DNA from: Gigaspora margarita
Taxonomy: Eukaryota; Glomeromycota; Glomeromycetes; Diversisporales; Gigasporaceae
Assembly (NCBI GenBank): GCA_009809945.1
Contig: WTPW01000633.1
Location: forward strand, 14,180-78,179
DNA: 64,000 nt
Reading direction: 5' to 3'
Numbering within the stretch: the stretch's first letter is position 1; every line of letters starts with the position of its first letter. Below are positions 22,944 to 35,016 of the stretch, in pieces. Below the pieces are notes generated by a model, which was not told the origin of the DNA, did no database searches, and saw nothing but the letters and a program-made list of their open reading frames with translations. Position numbers and translations under genes: made by a program.

Positions 22944-22984
22944 AAATTTCAAACCAGATTTTCAATACTGGTTTAAATAGCTTA

Positions 22985-24645
22985 TTAGCTTATACATAAA
23001 TTAAAGATAGTGCAATATATAAAAAATTTTATTATATAATTTACTAAATTAGTAGTATAAACAGTATTTAGTTAAGATAGTTTGTACTAGAGTTATTTTA
23101 ATTTCTATTTACTATAAAACAGTACAAAGGTTGAGTTAGTTCATATTAAAATTAATATTGTAAATTACTATAAAAGATATAGTTATAGAATTATTTGCAA
23201 TTCTAATAGTTATAGTATATGGTTAAGATTAATTCTATATTGAAATTATTATGAGCTACTATAATAATCCATTATCAGAATTTACTATTTTGATAATACA
23301 ATACGTGGGTAAAGTTGAGTTATTTTGTATTAGAATTATTATGATTTTATGTAATTAAAATTGAATTAGCTTGTATTGGAATTGTTATAAAAAATTTTTA
23401 CAAAACTTACTTGCTATTCTAGTAATTAAAGATAAGTTTGTCTGTATTAAAATTCTTATAATTTCTACATATAATAAGTTGCTATAAAAAATTGTTACAT
23501 AACTTACTTGCTATTTAATAATTATAAATATATAATAGTTAAAATTAAGTTTGTATTAGAATTATTATATAAATTACTATAAAATTTTGTTATTGAGCTT
23601 ATTTTTATTCTGGTAACTATAGTATATAGCAGAATTAATTTGATGTAAAAATTTTGTTAAAGAATTTACTTGTTATTTTACTATTTATAGTATGCAATTA
23701 ATTTTAATATTGAGCTAGTTTGTATATGGTTCTATTATAAATTACTATAAAAAAATTTTTATTACAGAAATTTGCTATTCTAGTACATACAATATGTAGT
23801 TATAGTTAATGTTTTTACTAGAATTATTGTAATTTCCACTATAAGCATTTTTTAAAAATTTTATTACAAAAAAGCCTATTTACTATTAAATAACAAGTTG
23901 AGGTGTTTTGTATTATAATTATTATTACAAAATTTATTTGCTATTCTTGTAATGTACAGTATGTAGTTAAGGTTGAATTTGTTTATATTGGATTTATATA
24001 ATTTATTGTGAGTAATTATAAAAAATTGTAATAAAACTTATTTTATAATACAATATATTATTAAGATGAGTTAGTTTGTATCAGATTAGAAATAGTTTTA
24101 TATATGCACCTAATTCAGAATCATGATATTTTATTCTATCTAAATTTTATGTAGAAAAATTAAAGTATAATATATTATAATAATAGCAAATTTAAAAAAA
24201 TTTTTTGAAAAAAATAAATAAATTTGAGCAGAATTTCAATATTTTAAAAAGGAACTATAAAAACAAAATTATTTTATGTAATATTATACATATTTTATAT
24301 AACATGCACATTAATGTGCATGTTATATAAAATATGCATTTTTTTTTACATTATCAAAGTTGTCAAAATTATTATAATTTTTATATAAATTTATTGTAAA
24401 AATTTTGTTAAAATTTGCTTACTATTTTAGTGATCATAGTATATTGCTAAGTTAAAGTAGTTGCATTAGAATAATTGTAATTTCTATCTTGAACTGTTGT
24501 AAAAAATCCTGTCACAACTTGTTGTTTATCAATTGTGTATATATTTAATATTAAATTTGTCTGCATTAAAATTCATGTTACTATAAAATTTTTACAAACT
24601 TACTCTTTGTTTTAGTGATATATAATATATAGTAGATAAGGCTAT
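22985..24645. repeat. Degenerate satellite, unit roughly 125 bases
   Basis: Words such as ACTTGCTATTCTAGTAATTA, TAGTTAAGATTGAGTTAG, TTTGTATTAGAATTATTATA and ACTATAAAAAATTTTNTTAC recur in fixed order about a dozen times. Divergence between units is high, so the array is old. One isolated unit is seen at 48780-48905. Confidence 0.65.
24289..24336. repeat. Perfect 48-base palindrome
   Basis: Each half mirrors the other without mismatch around a TTAA centre (24311-24314); the central part is ATGCACATTAATGTGCAT. It lies inside the degenerate satellite. Confidence 0.9.
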
Positions 24646-24979
24646 ACAAACCTGGAATAGTTATTTTTGCAAGTGATACAAACTCCCAAAAAAATTCAAT
24701 GTAAAAATTAAGTTTATAAAGTTAAAACTTTTAGGGCATTAAATAAATAAATAAATAATTTCTATATGTAAATTTTATTTCCATTATTTTTTAATTAAAA
24801 TAGATTTAATGACTTTTTTTTGTATTTCTCTTTTTTTTGTTTTTTTTTTATTTTTCTTTACTTTGCTCACATGTTGGATCATTACATTTTACATTCTTTG
24901 ATTACTAATTTTCATTTTTGGATTTGTATCACTCATACAAATAAGTGCATTACCTGTTAATACATTTTTCAATTTTTCA

Positions 24980-25165
24980 AAATTTTTTATTTTTTTAAAT
25001 CCTAATTGAGCCATTTATTCAATGTTTGTTATTTATTTTTCTATTATTCTCATCCAGTATCTAATGGAAACCTTAATTTACTATAATTGTCTGATACTAA
25101 AAGAAAAATATAACCGCCAGCCCAATTTTTTGATTTCTTGTTGTACAAAATGATATTTTTTTTTA
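24980..25165 (+). repeat. Dispersed repeat shared with 62390-62590
   Basis: ATTATTCTCATCCAGTATCT, ATGGAAACCTTAATTTA and CAATTTTTTGATTTCTTGTT match the order of CTATTCTCATCCATTGTCAT, AGGAACTTTAATTTCTTGTA and CAATTTTTTGGTTCATTGTT at 62.4 kb. Confidence 0.65.
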
Positions 25166-25169
25166 TATA

Positions 25170-26235
25170 TATATATTTGTTTATGTCAATATAGTAAAAG
25201 TTTTTAGTATTTACATTAATAACATTTGATATAGGTAACTCTAACATGTATTCACTATATTACACACATGAACTTTGTTACTTTGATGAATAAGCTTGAG
25301 TAAAATAATTCTTTAGCAAGCATTAGAAAAATTTTCAATTTACAATACATCTACCGTATTAAGTAACAAAAAAAAAAAAATAAAAAAATAAAAAAACTTA
25401 TCCAATTTGCTATAGAACTACCTACACTAAATTCTATCGTAATATTTTGATACACAAAAAATTAATTATATTTCGCATAGCTCACTGCATTTGCCCGTCG
25501 CGTTTCTTATTAAATAAAGCAACCAATCGATGTAAGACAAATTCGTAATAATCTCTAATTTGATTGGTAAAAATTTTGGAAATCGTATTTGAAAATATCA
25601 CCAAAATCACAGATTCCCCTGATCCCAAATAAGGTTTACGTTTTCTTATTGGCTAATTCCCTTTCTGAGTTTGTATCACTGCACAAATAAGTGCACACGT
25701 CTGAAACCGTGTCCACTTACATATTGATCTACACATCGTATTCTTGATATTTTTATGAGATAATATAAAATGCACCAAAATATATGCACAGTATATGTGT
25801 TGATTCAATGAATAAGGTTATGTTTAACAGGTAATTGATAATTACCAATCGTTGAGGCAATGTAACCATTATTTGTACCCCATTAATTGTAACCATTATT
25901 TATAACCACAAGGAAAACGGATACAGTTAGTGTCCGAAGCCAAGAAAAAACATCTGGCTGATCCGTGTCGATCTCTATAGCTGATTGACTAAAATGTGTG
26001 CACGTGACTGGAATCTAACACGAAATCATTTGTCCATTGCTGTATCATAGAGTCCTTGCTACGCTTCGGAAATTATTTATAATCATTTGTAACCATGGTT
26101 TCCAATAATATTTAATTACTCATCGTTATCTAGTTAATTGTTTTGTGTACTCATTATAAGCATAAATAAATATATGGCATCGGTATAATTCATTAACATT
26201 CTCATTTTTTTAAAAAATAAAAATAAAAATGAAAA
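25170..26235 (+). other. Upstream region of the Sel1-repeat gene
   Basis: Base composition becomes more balanced from about 25480. It contains repeated GTAACCATTATTTNTAACC words (25865-25910 and about 26085) and an A-rich leader directly before the start codon at 26236. No TATA box or other promoter motif can be fixed with confidence. Confidence 0.45.
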
Positions 26236-26652
26236 ATGGAAAATAAAGGCTTGACGGAAGAACAATTAGTAAAAGATATTCCACAGGCTTCTTATCAACT
26301 GGATATCTATGATTGTCAAAAATCAGTCGATAAGAATGATCCAGACGGTATATTCTGGCTTGGTTATTCTTATGAACATGGGATTGGAGTTGAAAAGGAC
26401 GAAAAAAAGGCATTCATTAATTATCAAAAATCGGCGATTATGAAAAACCTTAGTGGAATGTATCAAGTTGGTTATTGTTATTATTTAGGAATTGGAGTTG
26501 AAGTCGATAAGCATAAAGCATTTGAGCATTATTTGAAGTCAGCTGAGGCTGGTAACCCCATGGCAATTTGGAAAACTGCCATTTGCTACAGACTCGGAAT
26601 TGGTGTGGAACAGAATCATGAGGATAAATATTATGAATGGATTAATAAGTAA
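26236..26652 (+). CDS. Small Sel1-like repeat protein
   Basis: The 138-residue product is mostly Sel1-like repeats (SLR), alpha-helical hairpins of the TPR type that act as protein-binding scaffolds. Repeats can be read at about residues 33-69 (DPDGIFWLGYSYEHGIGVEK then KAFINYQKSA), 70-105 (GYCYYLGIGVE then KAFEHYLKSA) and 106-138 (AICYRLGIGVEQN). Each shows the G-GV-KD--KAF-Y--SA signature. There is no signal peptide, membrane segment or kinase domain. The start is the ATG after an A-rich leader; a nearer ATG at 26229 is out of frame. In Rhizophagus many SLR units are fused to kinases, so this may be a stand-alone paralogue or the surviving part of a longer gene. A decayed array of the same repeat lies at 35.0-36.7 kb. 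The substrate or partner is unknown. Confidence 0.8.
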   Translation: MENKGLTEEQLVKDIPQASYQLDIYDCQKSVDKNDPDGIFWLGYSYEHGIGVEKDEKKAFINYQKSAIMKNLSGMYQVGYCYYLGIGVEVDKHKAFEHYLKSAEAGNPMAIWKTAICYRLGIGVEQNHEDKYYEWINK

Positions 26653-26757
26653 ACTAATTTTTTAATTTTTATTAATTTAAAATTGAAAATATTTTTATAC
26701 ATTTTTAATATAATAATTCAACTTTAATTATTAGAGAGTAAGTATAAGGAGTTAACC

Positions 26758-26885
26758 AATAATGATCACAATGTCACATGACAATCATTCGGCTTAGGTT
26801 AGGGGTTAAGTTATAGTTTAGTCCAGTCTATTTAATTCAACAAATGGCGTCAGATTGTTTATCATGTGATTGCTGATCACTGAGT
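26758..26885. mobile_element. MITE, ends AATGATCACAATGTCACATG
   Basis: The left end AATGATCACAATGTCACATG pairs imperfectly with the right end CATGTGATTGCTGATCACTG. GGCTTAGGTTAGGGGTTAAG lies inside. Confidence 0.5.
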
Positions 26886-27194
26886 AGTGAATAATATCGA
26901 TAGGTATGGTCAAAAATATCATTAAAAATATCGATTACACTAATTAGCCAATCATAGCACAGAATACGGATAACATGACTAATGACAAAGGTTTCATAAC
27001 CCTGATCGAGACCTTCCTATGACTCTGGTTGTCAAATTTTATTGCCCGGACCAAATTATGCTAATTTTGTCCAAAATTAGTGATGTTACACTGTATTAAA
27101 AATTTCAAAAATATCGATTTACTACAATTTCACATAAAAACATCGATTTGCATATGATCAATGCGAATCGATATTATTCACCTGCATCGCCACC

Positions 27195-27440
27195 GAATTT
27201 TCACGCTCACGTGATATGCGGTAAATTCTTTATGTATGGATAGGGTTAGCAAGTGGAGTTATTTCCATAGTAAAGTTCGCAGAAGGCGGCTTCTTATGCT
27301 AATTTTCGGAAAACAAGCAATTGTTGCTAATTTTTTGAAAAACAAATCTGGGTTGAATTTTTCTGATCGAGTTACGTTACACCAAATTATGATCGCTTAT
27401 TTGGATAGATTTCTGTAGATTATCACGTGAGCGTGAAAAG
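27195..27440. mobile_element. Hairpin-ended element, divergent core family
   Basis: TTTTCACGCTCACGTGATA on the left pairs with TATCACGTGAGCGTGAAAA on the right. The inside shows GGGTTAGCAAGTGG, GGCGGCTTCTTATG and TTACGTTACACCAAATTATG, loosely like the core of the 33558 element. The 60-residue frame at 27236-27418 lies inside; nothing supports it as a gene. Confidence 0.5.
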
Positions 27441-27539
27441 TTGGGTGGATAGTTTCACAGATTTAACTGTTCTTCAAGTGTCCAAGAAAGTTTTTAATTT
27501 ACAATTCTCTAATAAGTTCATAATATTAATTACTTGCGT

Positions 27540-30500
27540 TAATTTAGCCCGTAAGTATAGAACATTTATTAAATATTGAAATAAACAGCAAAACAGGTTC
27601 ACAAATCAAGAATATAAATACTTATTTACCATTACGTAATACCCTTCAAATCATTTTCAATCGTATTAATTAGTTAGTGAGTATAAAAAACATTTATTAA
27701 TCATTGGAATTAAAAACAGCAAAACAAGTTAATAAACCAAAACCATAAATAGTTATTTTACCATTACTAATTATTTCATTCGCATTAATTATCCATTCAG
27801 CGTGTGAGTATAAGAAGATTTATTAATCATTGGAATTAAAAACAGCAAAAAAAGTTCACAAACAAAGCATATAAGCACTTATTTTACCATTACTATTATG
27901 TAATACCATTTAAATCAGTAAGTGTGTATAAAGAACATTTATTAATTATTGGAATTAAGAACAGCAAAGCAAGTTCGCAAATCAAAAACATAAATACTTA
28001 TTTACCATTACTATCATGTAACATCCTTCAAATCATTTCATTCACATTAATCATTCATTCAGTGGGTAAGTATAAAGAACATTTATCATTGGAGTTAAAA
28101 ACAGCAAAACAAGTTCACAAATCGAGAACATAATTACTTATTTACTATTACTATTATGTAATACCCTTCAAATCATTTCGCTCATATTAATCATTTACTC
28201 AGCTCGTGAGTATATAAAGAACATATATTAATCATTGGAATTAAAAACAGCAAAGCAAGTTCACAAACCAAGAAAATAAATACTTATTTAACATTATTAT
28301 TATGTAATACCTTTCAAATCAAATTATTCGCATTAATCATTTATTCAGTATGTGAGTATAAAGAACATTTATTAATTATTAGAATTAAAACAGCAAATTA
28401 AGTTCACATAAACACATATTTATCAATATGCAATACCTTTCAAATCATTTCATACGCATTAATTAGTCCGTGAGTATTAAAAACATTGATTAATCATTGG
28501 AATCAATAACAGCAAAACAAGTTCACAAATTAAAAACATAAGCACTTATTTACTATTACTATTATGTAATACCTTTCAAATCATTTAATTCGCATTAATT
28601 CAGTCAGTGAGTATAAAGAGCACTTATTAATCATTGTAATTAAAAATAGCAAAAGAAGCTTATAAATCAAGAACATAAATATTTATTTATCATTGCGTAA
28701 TACCTTCAAATCATTCATTCAGTGAGTGAGTATAAAAACATTCATTAAATACTGGAATTAAAAACAGCAAAACAAGTTCACAAATTGAGAACAGAAATAC
28801 TTATTTAACATATAATACCCTTCAACTCATTTTATTTGCATTAATTTAGTCGGTGAGTATAAAGAAATTTATTAATAATTGGAGTTAAAAGCAACAAAAC
28901 AAGTTCACAAATCAAGAATATAAATACTCATTTCCTATTATGAATACCCTTCAAATCATTTAATTTGTATTAATTTAGTCCGTGAGTATGAAGAACTATT
29001 AATCATTGGACTTGACAAGTTTACAAATCAAGAATATAAATACTTTTTGCATTTATCATTCATTCAGTGAGTGAGTATAAAGAATATTTATTAATCATTG
29101 GAATTAAAAACAGCAAAAGAAGTTTGCAAATCAAGAGCTTAAATACCATTTACTATGATTTAATATCCTTCAAATCATTCTATTCGCATCAATCATTTAT
29201 TCAGTATGTGAGTATAAAGAACATTTATGAATTATTAGAATTAAAAACAAGTTTACAAATCAAGAACATATTACTTATTTTTATTATGTAATACCCTTCA
29301 AATAATTTCATTTACATAATTTAGTTCGTGAGTATATCAATCATTTGAATTAAAAGCAGCAAAACAAGATCCAAATCAAGCATATAAATATTTATTTACT
29401 ATTATTCCTTTCAAATCATTTAATTTGTATTCAGTAGGTGAGTATAAAGTAGTGTTATGATCGGCTGTTCCGAGTAGACTTATGGGTATTCCCAGCCAAT
29501 CGTTGATGTTTTGTTTACATTGGGTAAAATAGGATGTGTTCGGCAATATACCCGCCAGTCTACCCGAATCAACCCGACGGGTCACCCGGGTTGAACGGGT
29601 CCAAACACTAGTATAAAGAACATTAGTTATTGAAATTAAAAATAGCAAAACATGTTCACAAATCGATAACATATATGTAATACCCTTCAAATCATTATAT
29701 TCGCATTAAGTCCGTGAGTATAATAAACATTTATTAATTATTAAAATTAAAACAGCAAACAAGTTCATAAATCAGGAACGTAAATAATTATTTACCATTA
29801 TGTAATACCTTTCAAATCATTTCATACGCACCAATTATTCATTCAGTGAGTGAGTATAAAGAACACTTTATTAATCATTGGAATTAAAAACAGCAAAATA
29901 AGATCACAAATCAAGAACATAAATATTTATTTAATCCCTTTCAAATCATTTTATTCATATTAATGTAGTTAGTGAGTATAAAGAGCAGCATTTACTAATT
30001 ATTGGAATTAAAAACAAGTTCACAAATCATTAAAATAAATACTTATTTACCATTATGTCAAATCATTTCATTTCAATAATGTAGTCGGTAAGCATAAAGA
30101 ACATTTATTAATCATCAGAATTAAAAACAGTAAAACAATTCACAAATCAAAACCTAAATACTTATTTACCATTACAATTATGTGATACCATTCAAATCAT
30201 TTCATTTGCATTAATCATTCATTCAGTGAGTGAGTATAAAGAATTTTTATTAATTATTGAAAGTAAATCAGCAAAATAAACTCACAAATCATGAACATAA
30301 ATACTTACAATTATTATTATATAATACCTCAAATCATTTCATTCGCATTAAATTAGTCTGTGAGTATAAAAAACATGTATTAATAATTGGAATTAAAAAC
30401 AGCGAAACAAGTTCACAAATCGATAATATAAATACTTATTTTCGATCACTATTATGTATTACCTTCAAATCATTTGGTCACATTAACAATTCATTTAGTG

Positions 30501-31345
30501 AGTGAGTATAAAGAACATTTATTAATCATTGGAATTAAGAATAGCAAAGCAAGTTCACAAATCAAAAACATAAATACTTATTTACCATTGCCATTATGCA
30601 ATACTTTTCTAATCATTTCATTCACATTAATCGTTCATTCAGTGAGTGAGTATAAAGAACGTTTATCATTGGAATTAAAAACAGCTAGACAAGTTCATAA
30701 ATCGAGAAAATGAATCTTATTTACCATTACTATTATGCAATATCTTCCAAATCATTTTATTCCATTAATCATTCATTCAGCCCGTGAGTATAAAGTATCA
30801 TTGGAATTAAAAGCAGCAAAACAAGGTCTTATTTACCATTACAGTAATGTAATTATTTCATTCGCATTAATCATTTATTCAGTGTGTGAGTATAAAAAGT
30901 ATTTATCGATCATTGGAATTAAAAAGAGCAAAAACAAGTCACATAAACACGTATTTACCAATATGTAATACCCTTCAAATCATTTCATTCGCATTAATCA
31001 TTCATTTCATTCATTTAGCTCGTGAGTATAACGAACATTTAATAATCATTGGAATTAAACAAGTTCACAAATCAAGAATATAAATACTTATTTGCCATTA
31101 CTATTATGTAACACTCTCCAAATCATTTCATTTCATTAATTTAGTCGGTAGGTATAAAGAATATTTTTAATTATTGGAATTAAAAACAGCAAAACAAGTT
31201 CACAAATCAAGGACACAAATACCTATTTACCATAATGCAATACCCTTCAAATTATTTCATTCGTATTAATCATTCATTCGGTGAATGAGTATAAATAACA
31301 TTTATTAATCATTAATTCATTCGCATTAATTTAGTCAGTAAGTAA
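27540..31345 (+). repeat. Satellite of about 30 units, 115-150 bases each
   Basis: Each unit runs (C/T)NGTGAGTATAAAGAAC, ATTTATTAATCATTGGAATT, AAAAACAGCAAAACAAGTTC, ACAAATCAAGAACATAAATA, CTTATTTACCATTAC, ATTATGTAATACCCTTCAAA, TCATTTCATTCGCATTAAT. GAGTATAA words recur near 27672, 27803, 28068, 28206, 28353 and so on to 31288, with a last partial unit at 31338. Unit length varies through small deletions and no unit is open throughout; the short frames in this stretch are all repeat by-products. A hAT-like MITE (29450-29610) interrupts one unit. The array ends about 45 bases before the kinase start codon. Confidence 0.9.
29450..29610. mobile_element. hAT-like MITE with reiterated GC-rich core
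   Basis: It begins TAGTGTTATGATCGG and ends GTCCAAACACTA, so TAGTGTT is inverted at the ends. GTATAAAG is duplicated at 29442-29449 and 29611-29618. The core has ACCCGNC / CGGGTT reiterations (for example CCCGACGGGTCACCCGGGTT). Eight-base duplication and TAGTG ends are hallmarks of hAT. Confidence 0.85.
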
Positions 31346-31380
31346 AAAATTATTTACATTGATATAAAATTTGAAACAAC

Positions 31381-32875
31381 ATGCCATATAAAATAAAATA
31401 CTATATATTATATAGTTACCCTGAATATGGAAAATGTGCATATTGTAATGAAGATAACACGTATAAAGCATGGTGTCTATCATGCGACCCTGACATATTA
31501 ACAAGGTGGACAAGTAGAAATAAAAATATCGACGATTGCGTGAAAAAGTTTCAGCTTAGTACCTTTGCATACGATGAAGCAATCGAATGGATTCCATTTG
31601 ATAGATTATCTAATATTAAAGAAATTGGCAAAGGAGGATTTGGCTCTATATATTCAGCAATCTGGTTGGATGGCATGCGAAAAATTGGTGGCATTGATTT
31701 TAATTATATAAGAGTACGCGAACCATCCAGCATCGTTGCACTCAAAACTTTGTCTGGTTCTTTAAAAGAAGTAAGTTAAATTTATTTATTCATCAACTTA
31801 TTAAATATATAATTACTAACTTATTTATCAAGTTTGATAATCACATAACATGCGGTTTATATGGCAGTAAACTTAAAATTTACGGATTAACTCAAAACAG
31901 TAAAAATGAATACTTGATGGTATTTCAATACGCAGATAATGGAAATCTTTACAATTTTTTAAGAAAAAATTTTTGTGACCTTATCTGGCAAACTAAATTA
32001 AAACTACTTGTTGATATTTCTAAAGATTTATATCAAATTCATAGAGCAGGATATATTCATGCAGATTTTCACAGTGGCAATATCTTGCAAGATAAAAGCA
32101 TTAGTAAAAATATGCAATCTTACATCGCAGATCTAGGATTATCCAAAAAGGAAAATGATAATGATTCAGGCATTTATGGAGTTATGCCTTACATCGCTCC
32201 TGAAGTTTTGTCAGGTCAAAAGCTTACTCAAGCTGCTGACATGTATGGCTTTGGAGTCATCATGACACAAATGTCAACTGGACAAAGACCTTTTGATGGT
32301 TACGAATTTGATACCAACCTTGCAATAAAGATTTGGCAAGGATTGCGACCAGAGTTTGCACCTGGAACTCCAGATTGCTATATTGAAATTGCCAAACAAT
32401 GCATGGATTCTGATCCAGAAAAACGACCTGATGCTTACAATGTTTATGATAAACTTAGCAAATGGAATGAGATCATGGCAAGTTCGGATGGAGCAGATGA
32501 TTCAGATGATTCAGATAGTATTAAAATTAAAAGGCTATTCTTAGAAGCAGATAAAACACCCAAAGAGTTACCAATTGGCTTATTTAAACATCCCAACTCT
32601 ATGTATACTAGCAAAAGGATCCATACACAAATAATATTAAATACAATTAAAGGTAATTTATAAAATTATAATATTTTATTCATTTAATTAAAGCTAATTA
32701 TATTATATTAGCAGCTTCAACAAGTCAACAAATTACTTCTGTTGAGGTATGTATTATTATACTTACTACACTTACAATTATATTTTATTACTTACTTTAG
32801 ATTAATTGCTTTAAGGATATTGACTTAGTTCGGGACTCAAACTATTATCGTTTAAGCCAAGCTAGTTTGAACTAG
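31381..32875 (+). CDS. Protein kinase (TKL/Ser-Thr type), four exons
   Basis: Exons 31381-31770, 31833-32652, 32712-32746 and 32801-32875 join in frame to 439 residues; introns are GT-AG, 54-62 nt, the first with TACTAAC. An N-terminal CAYC (19-22) and CLSC (32-35) pair suggests metal binding. The kinase domain shows the glycine loop IGKGGFGSIY (82-91), VALK (Lys122), HADFHSGN (Asp208, Asn213), DLG (Asp230) and APE (252-254), so the catalytic set is complete. Odd: only about 25 residues separate Lys122 from KIYG, so helix C seems shortened. The C-terminal exons (INCFKDIDL) are short and the final stop is less certain; the exon 3 acceptor could be 32711 or 32714. The upstream satellite leaves no separate promoter space. 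Substrate unknown; such kinases form a large family in Rhizophagus, a known trait used here as context. Confidence 0.8.
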
Positions 32876-32879
32876 CTGG

Positions 32880-33557
32880 CTTACTATGTTTGTTAAACGT
32901 CATTAACTATAATAACTAGTTCGGTTTTCATATGAATAACTGTTCATAATAACTAGCTTGATTTTTTATATAGCTAGTTAGACTTAATTATATTTACTAT
33001 GGCTATAATATAATATGTTGGGTGTCAAAAATGTAACTTTGGCTCTTATGGCTGCTTTATTACATGAACCTATTTTTGCGCTCCACTCGCTATATTGTCA
33101 AGTTATAATACTTATTACAAATGTGCGCAATATTTGATTAAATGTTTATTATTTAAATAATATACTCAAATATTAGATGGCAATGAGTAGTTGGTATGCA
33201 ATTTACAAAATAATGAATGTTTAATACGTATACAGTTCAAGAATTTTATTATATGGTGCACTTTTCATCAAATACGTCAAATTTGGTTATACATAGTCAA
33301 ATGTACAAATTTTTTAAATTTTTTAGATGTATTCAAATGCGGCAAATTTTTTAATGAAGACCCGGGAGGTTCCGATACAGATGATTGTCGCAGAATGCAT
33401 TTTATTAATTTATAACTAGGAAATCAGAATCTGATATAGGTCCGAAGCGAAAACAAGCAATATCAAATATGAATATATAATTTTTAATTAATAACCGTTT
33501 AACAAATACTAATATGCAAAATAGTGCACATGTGTAACACCAAATACAGTCTATTGA
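32880..33557. other. Intergenic AT-rich DNA downstream of the kinase
   Basis: It contains several ACTAGTT/AACTAGC words (32860-32990) that form short inverted pairs. No gene is seen; the frames at 33191-33415 and 33405-33635 have no recognisable content. Confidence 0.5.
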
Positions 33558-33895
33558 ACAATTGGTTTTTACTAATTTCCCCCCACCTTTCTGATTGTTT
33601 TGATTGGCTAGGATTTTTTGCATGGTTTTTTGCATGTCACCTTCTTCTTAAAATGTGATTTCTTGGTTAGGGTTAGTGCCGGGTTAGAAGGGACATTATA
33701 CTAAAATTTTGCAAGGAATTTTTTTTGCTAGTGCGCAAAAAGTGGTTTCTTAGGCGAGTTTTTATGATAAACGTGACTTTTCAAAAAAGAGCGATTGTTG
33801 TTTTGATTGTCACGTTACACCTGATCTTGTGTTCTGATTGGTCAGATCGGCAAAAGATCGGCAAAGGTAGGGGGAAATTAGTGAATGCGAACAAT
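33558..33895 (+). mobile_element. Hairpin-ended MITE, core family (copy 3)
   Basis: CAATTGGTTTTTACTAATTT followed by CCCCCC on the left pairs with GGGGGAAATTAGTG and CAATTG on the right. The core TTTGCAAGGAATTTTTTTTG, AAAGTGGTTTCTTAGGCGAG and GTTACACCTGATCTTGTG is the clearest version of the family. TTAGGGTTAG lies at about 33668. Confidence 0.65.
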
Positions 33896-33989
33896 TGTTA
33901 CACTGACTGCAGATCATCACTGGAACCAGCGATCCTCAAATTTTATTGGCCGGATTTGACTAACATTGCATAGCAGTCAGGGCGCATGT

Positions 33990-34840
33990 CACGCAGATCG
34001 ATTTTACATAATAATGTTACACAAGAATTTTATACTTACCTTTAGATCGTAAAAAGGCAACTTACAAAACTCTCTAAATATTCGACCTTCAAGCATTAGT
34101 AGAACTTAATCTGCGAGTTTTAATACCNTTACTTATAGCTTTTTNATTTAATACTATTTAATTTTTTCTCTAAATATTAGAAGACAAAAATAGCATAGAT
34201 TTTAGCTTCGTCACCAAAATCCTTTTCACGAAGCTAATTTATACTGGATCTTTTTTAATCACAAACTAGTACAAATCACAGGCCATATGGTTACTTATAA
34301 GCATAAAGTAGGTTTCATTAATAAATTTTTAAATGATAGTGAATTGAAAATTTTTACTATATATAAATATATAGATCAGAGCGTTTATTTGATAACTTAA
34401 CTAGATCTTTTTTAATTCAGATCTTTTTTTGGGCATCTCCACATTTTCTTGGGTTTTTTGAGCACTCCACTTCAGCTTTTGATCTCTTGAGCTTAGATCT
34501 TGAGTTTAGATAAGTGTCTTATTTCGCCTTTTTGAGCTCTTTTCAAGTTCTTTTTATTTTAGTTTTTTTTTAGGTTGTTGCGCAGAATTTTTGGAGGTGT
34601 TCTTGGCGTAGTTGACGCTGTGAGACCGAAAACGTGACCTGGCATTTTTCCCCGGACCTTAATTTCGAGTGCAGAATTTGTACATAACGAAAATTTAGCA
34701 AACAAAAAAAAAAAACCATAGTTACAAACGTTTTGTTGCGACAGTGTAGAGAGCCTGTCACATCATTGTAGTTAAACAGAATAAATACCTTAGTTTCGTG
34801 TTATACTACTACTATGAAGATGTAATAATTAAATTCATAA
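33990..34840. other. Mixed-composition spacer with two ambiguous bases
   Basis: Single N calls lie at about 34129 and 34145. Short A/T runs and no supportable gene; the minus-strand frame 34570-34761 has no recognisable content. Confidence 0.5.
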
Positions 34841-35016
34841 AGATTGAAGCGTGTTCGTGGCAGGAATAGAATGAGAGAGGTGAACTTGAAGTTTTTGTCC
34901 TTTCCGAAATTCTTTCCTGGGTGAACTTCTCATCAGTGTATTTCATAGCCACCAAGTTGATTTTCGAGTTTATCTTGGATAGAAATCATTAGCAGACGCA
35001 CATTGCAAACAATATA

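Larger units (their letters stand above)
19105..22970. mobile_element. hAT-like element, TSD GTTTAAAT, filled with later insertions
   Basis: CAGTGTTGGAAATCT at the left end and, inverted, CAGTATTGAAAATCT at the right end form the termini. The 8-base duplication GTTTAAAT lies at 19097-19104 and 22971-22978. Sub-terminal ATGTTCT/GAGAACAT words occur at both ends. After removing two retroposons and a MITE, about 1.5 kb remains with no hAT transposase frame, so it is a non-autonomous or gutted member. Confidence 0.75.

Noticed and set aside
27924..31083. Many 60-80 codon frames of similar sequence
   Set aside because: They are different registers of the satellite unit, each ended by stops within a unit or two.
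27540..31345. CRISPR-like array
   Set aside because: Units repeat over their whole length with no unique spacers, and the DNA is eukaryotic.
32356..32544. 62-codon frame inside the kinase
   Set aside because: It is a shadow of the kinase exon in another phase.
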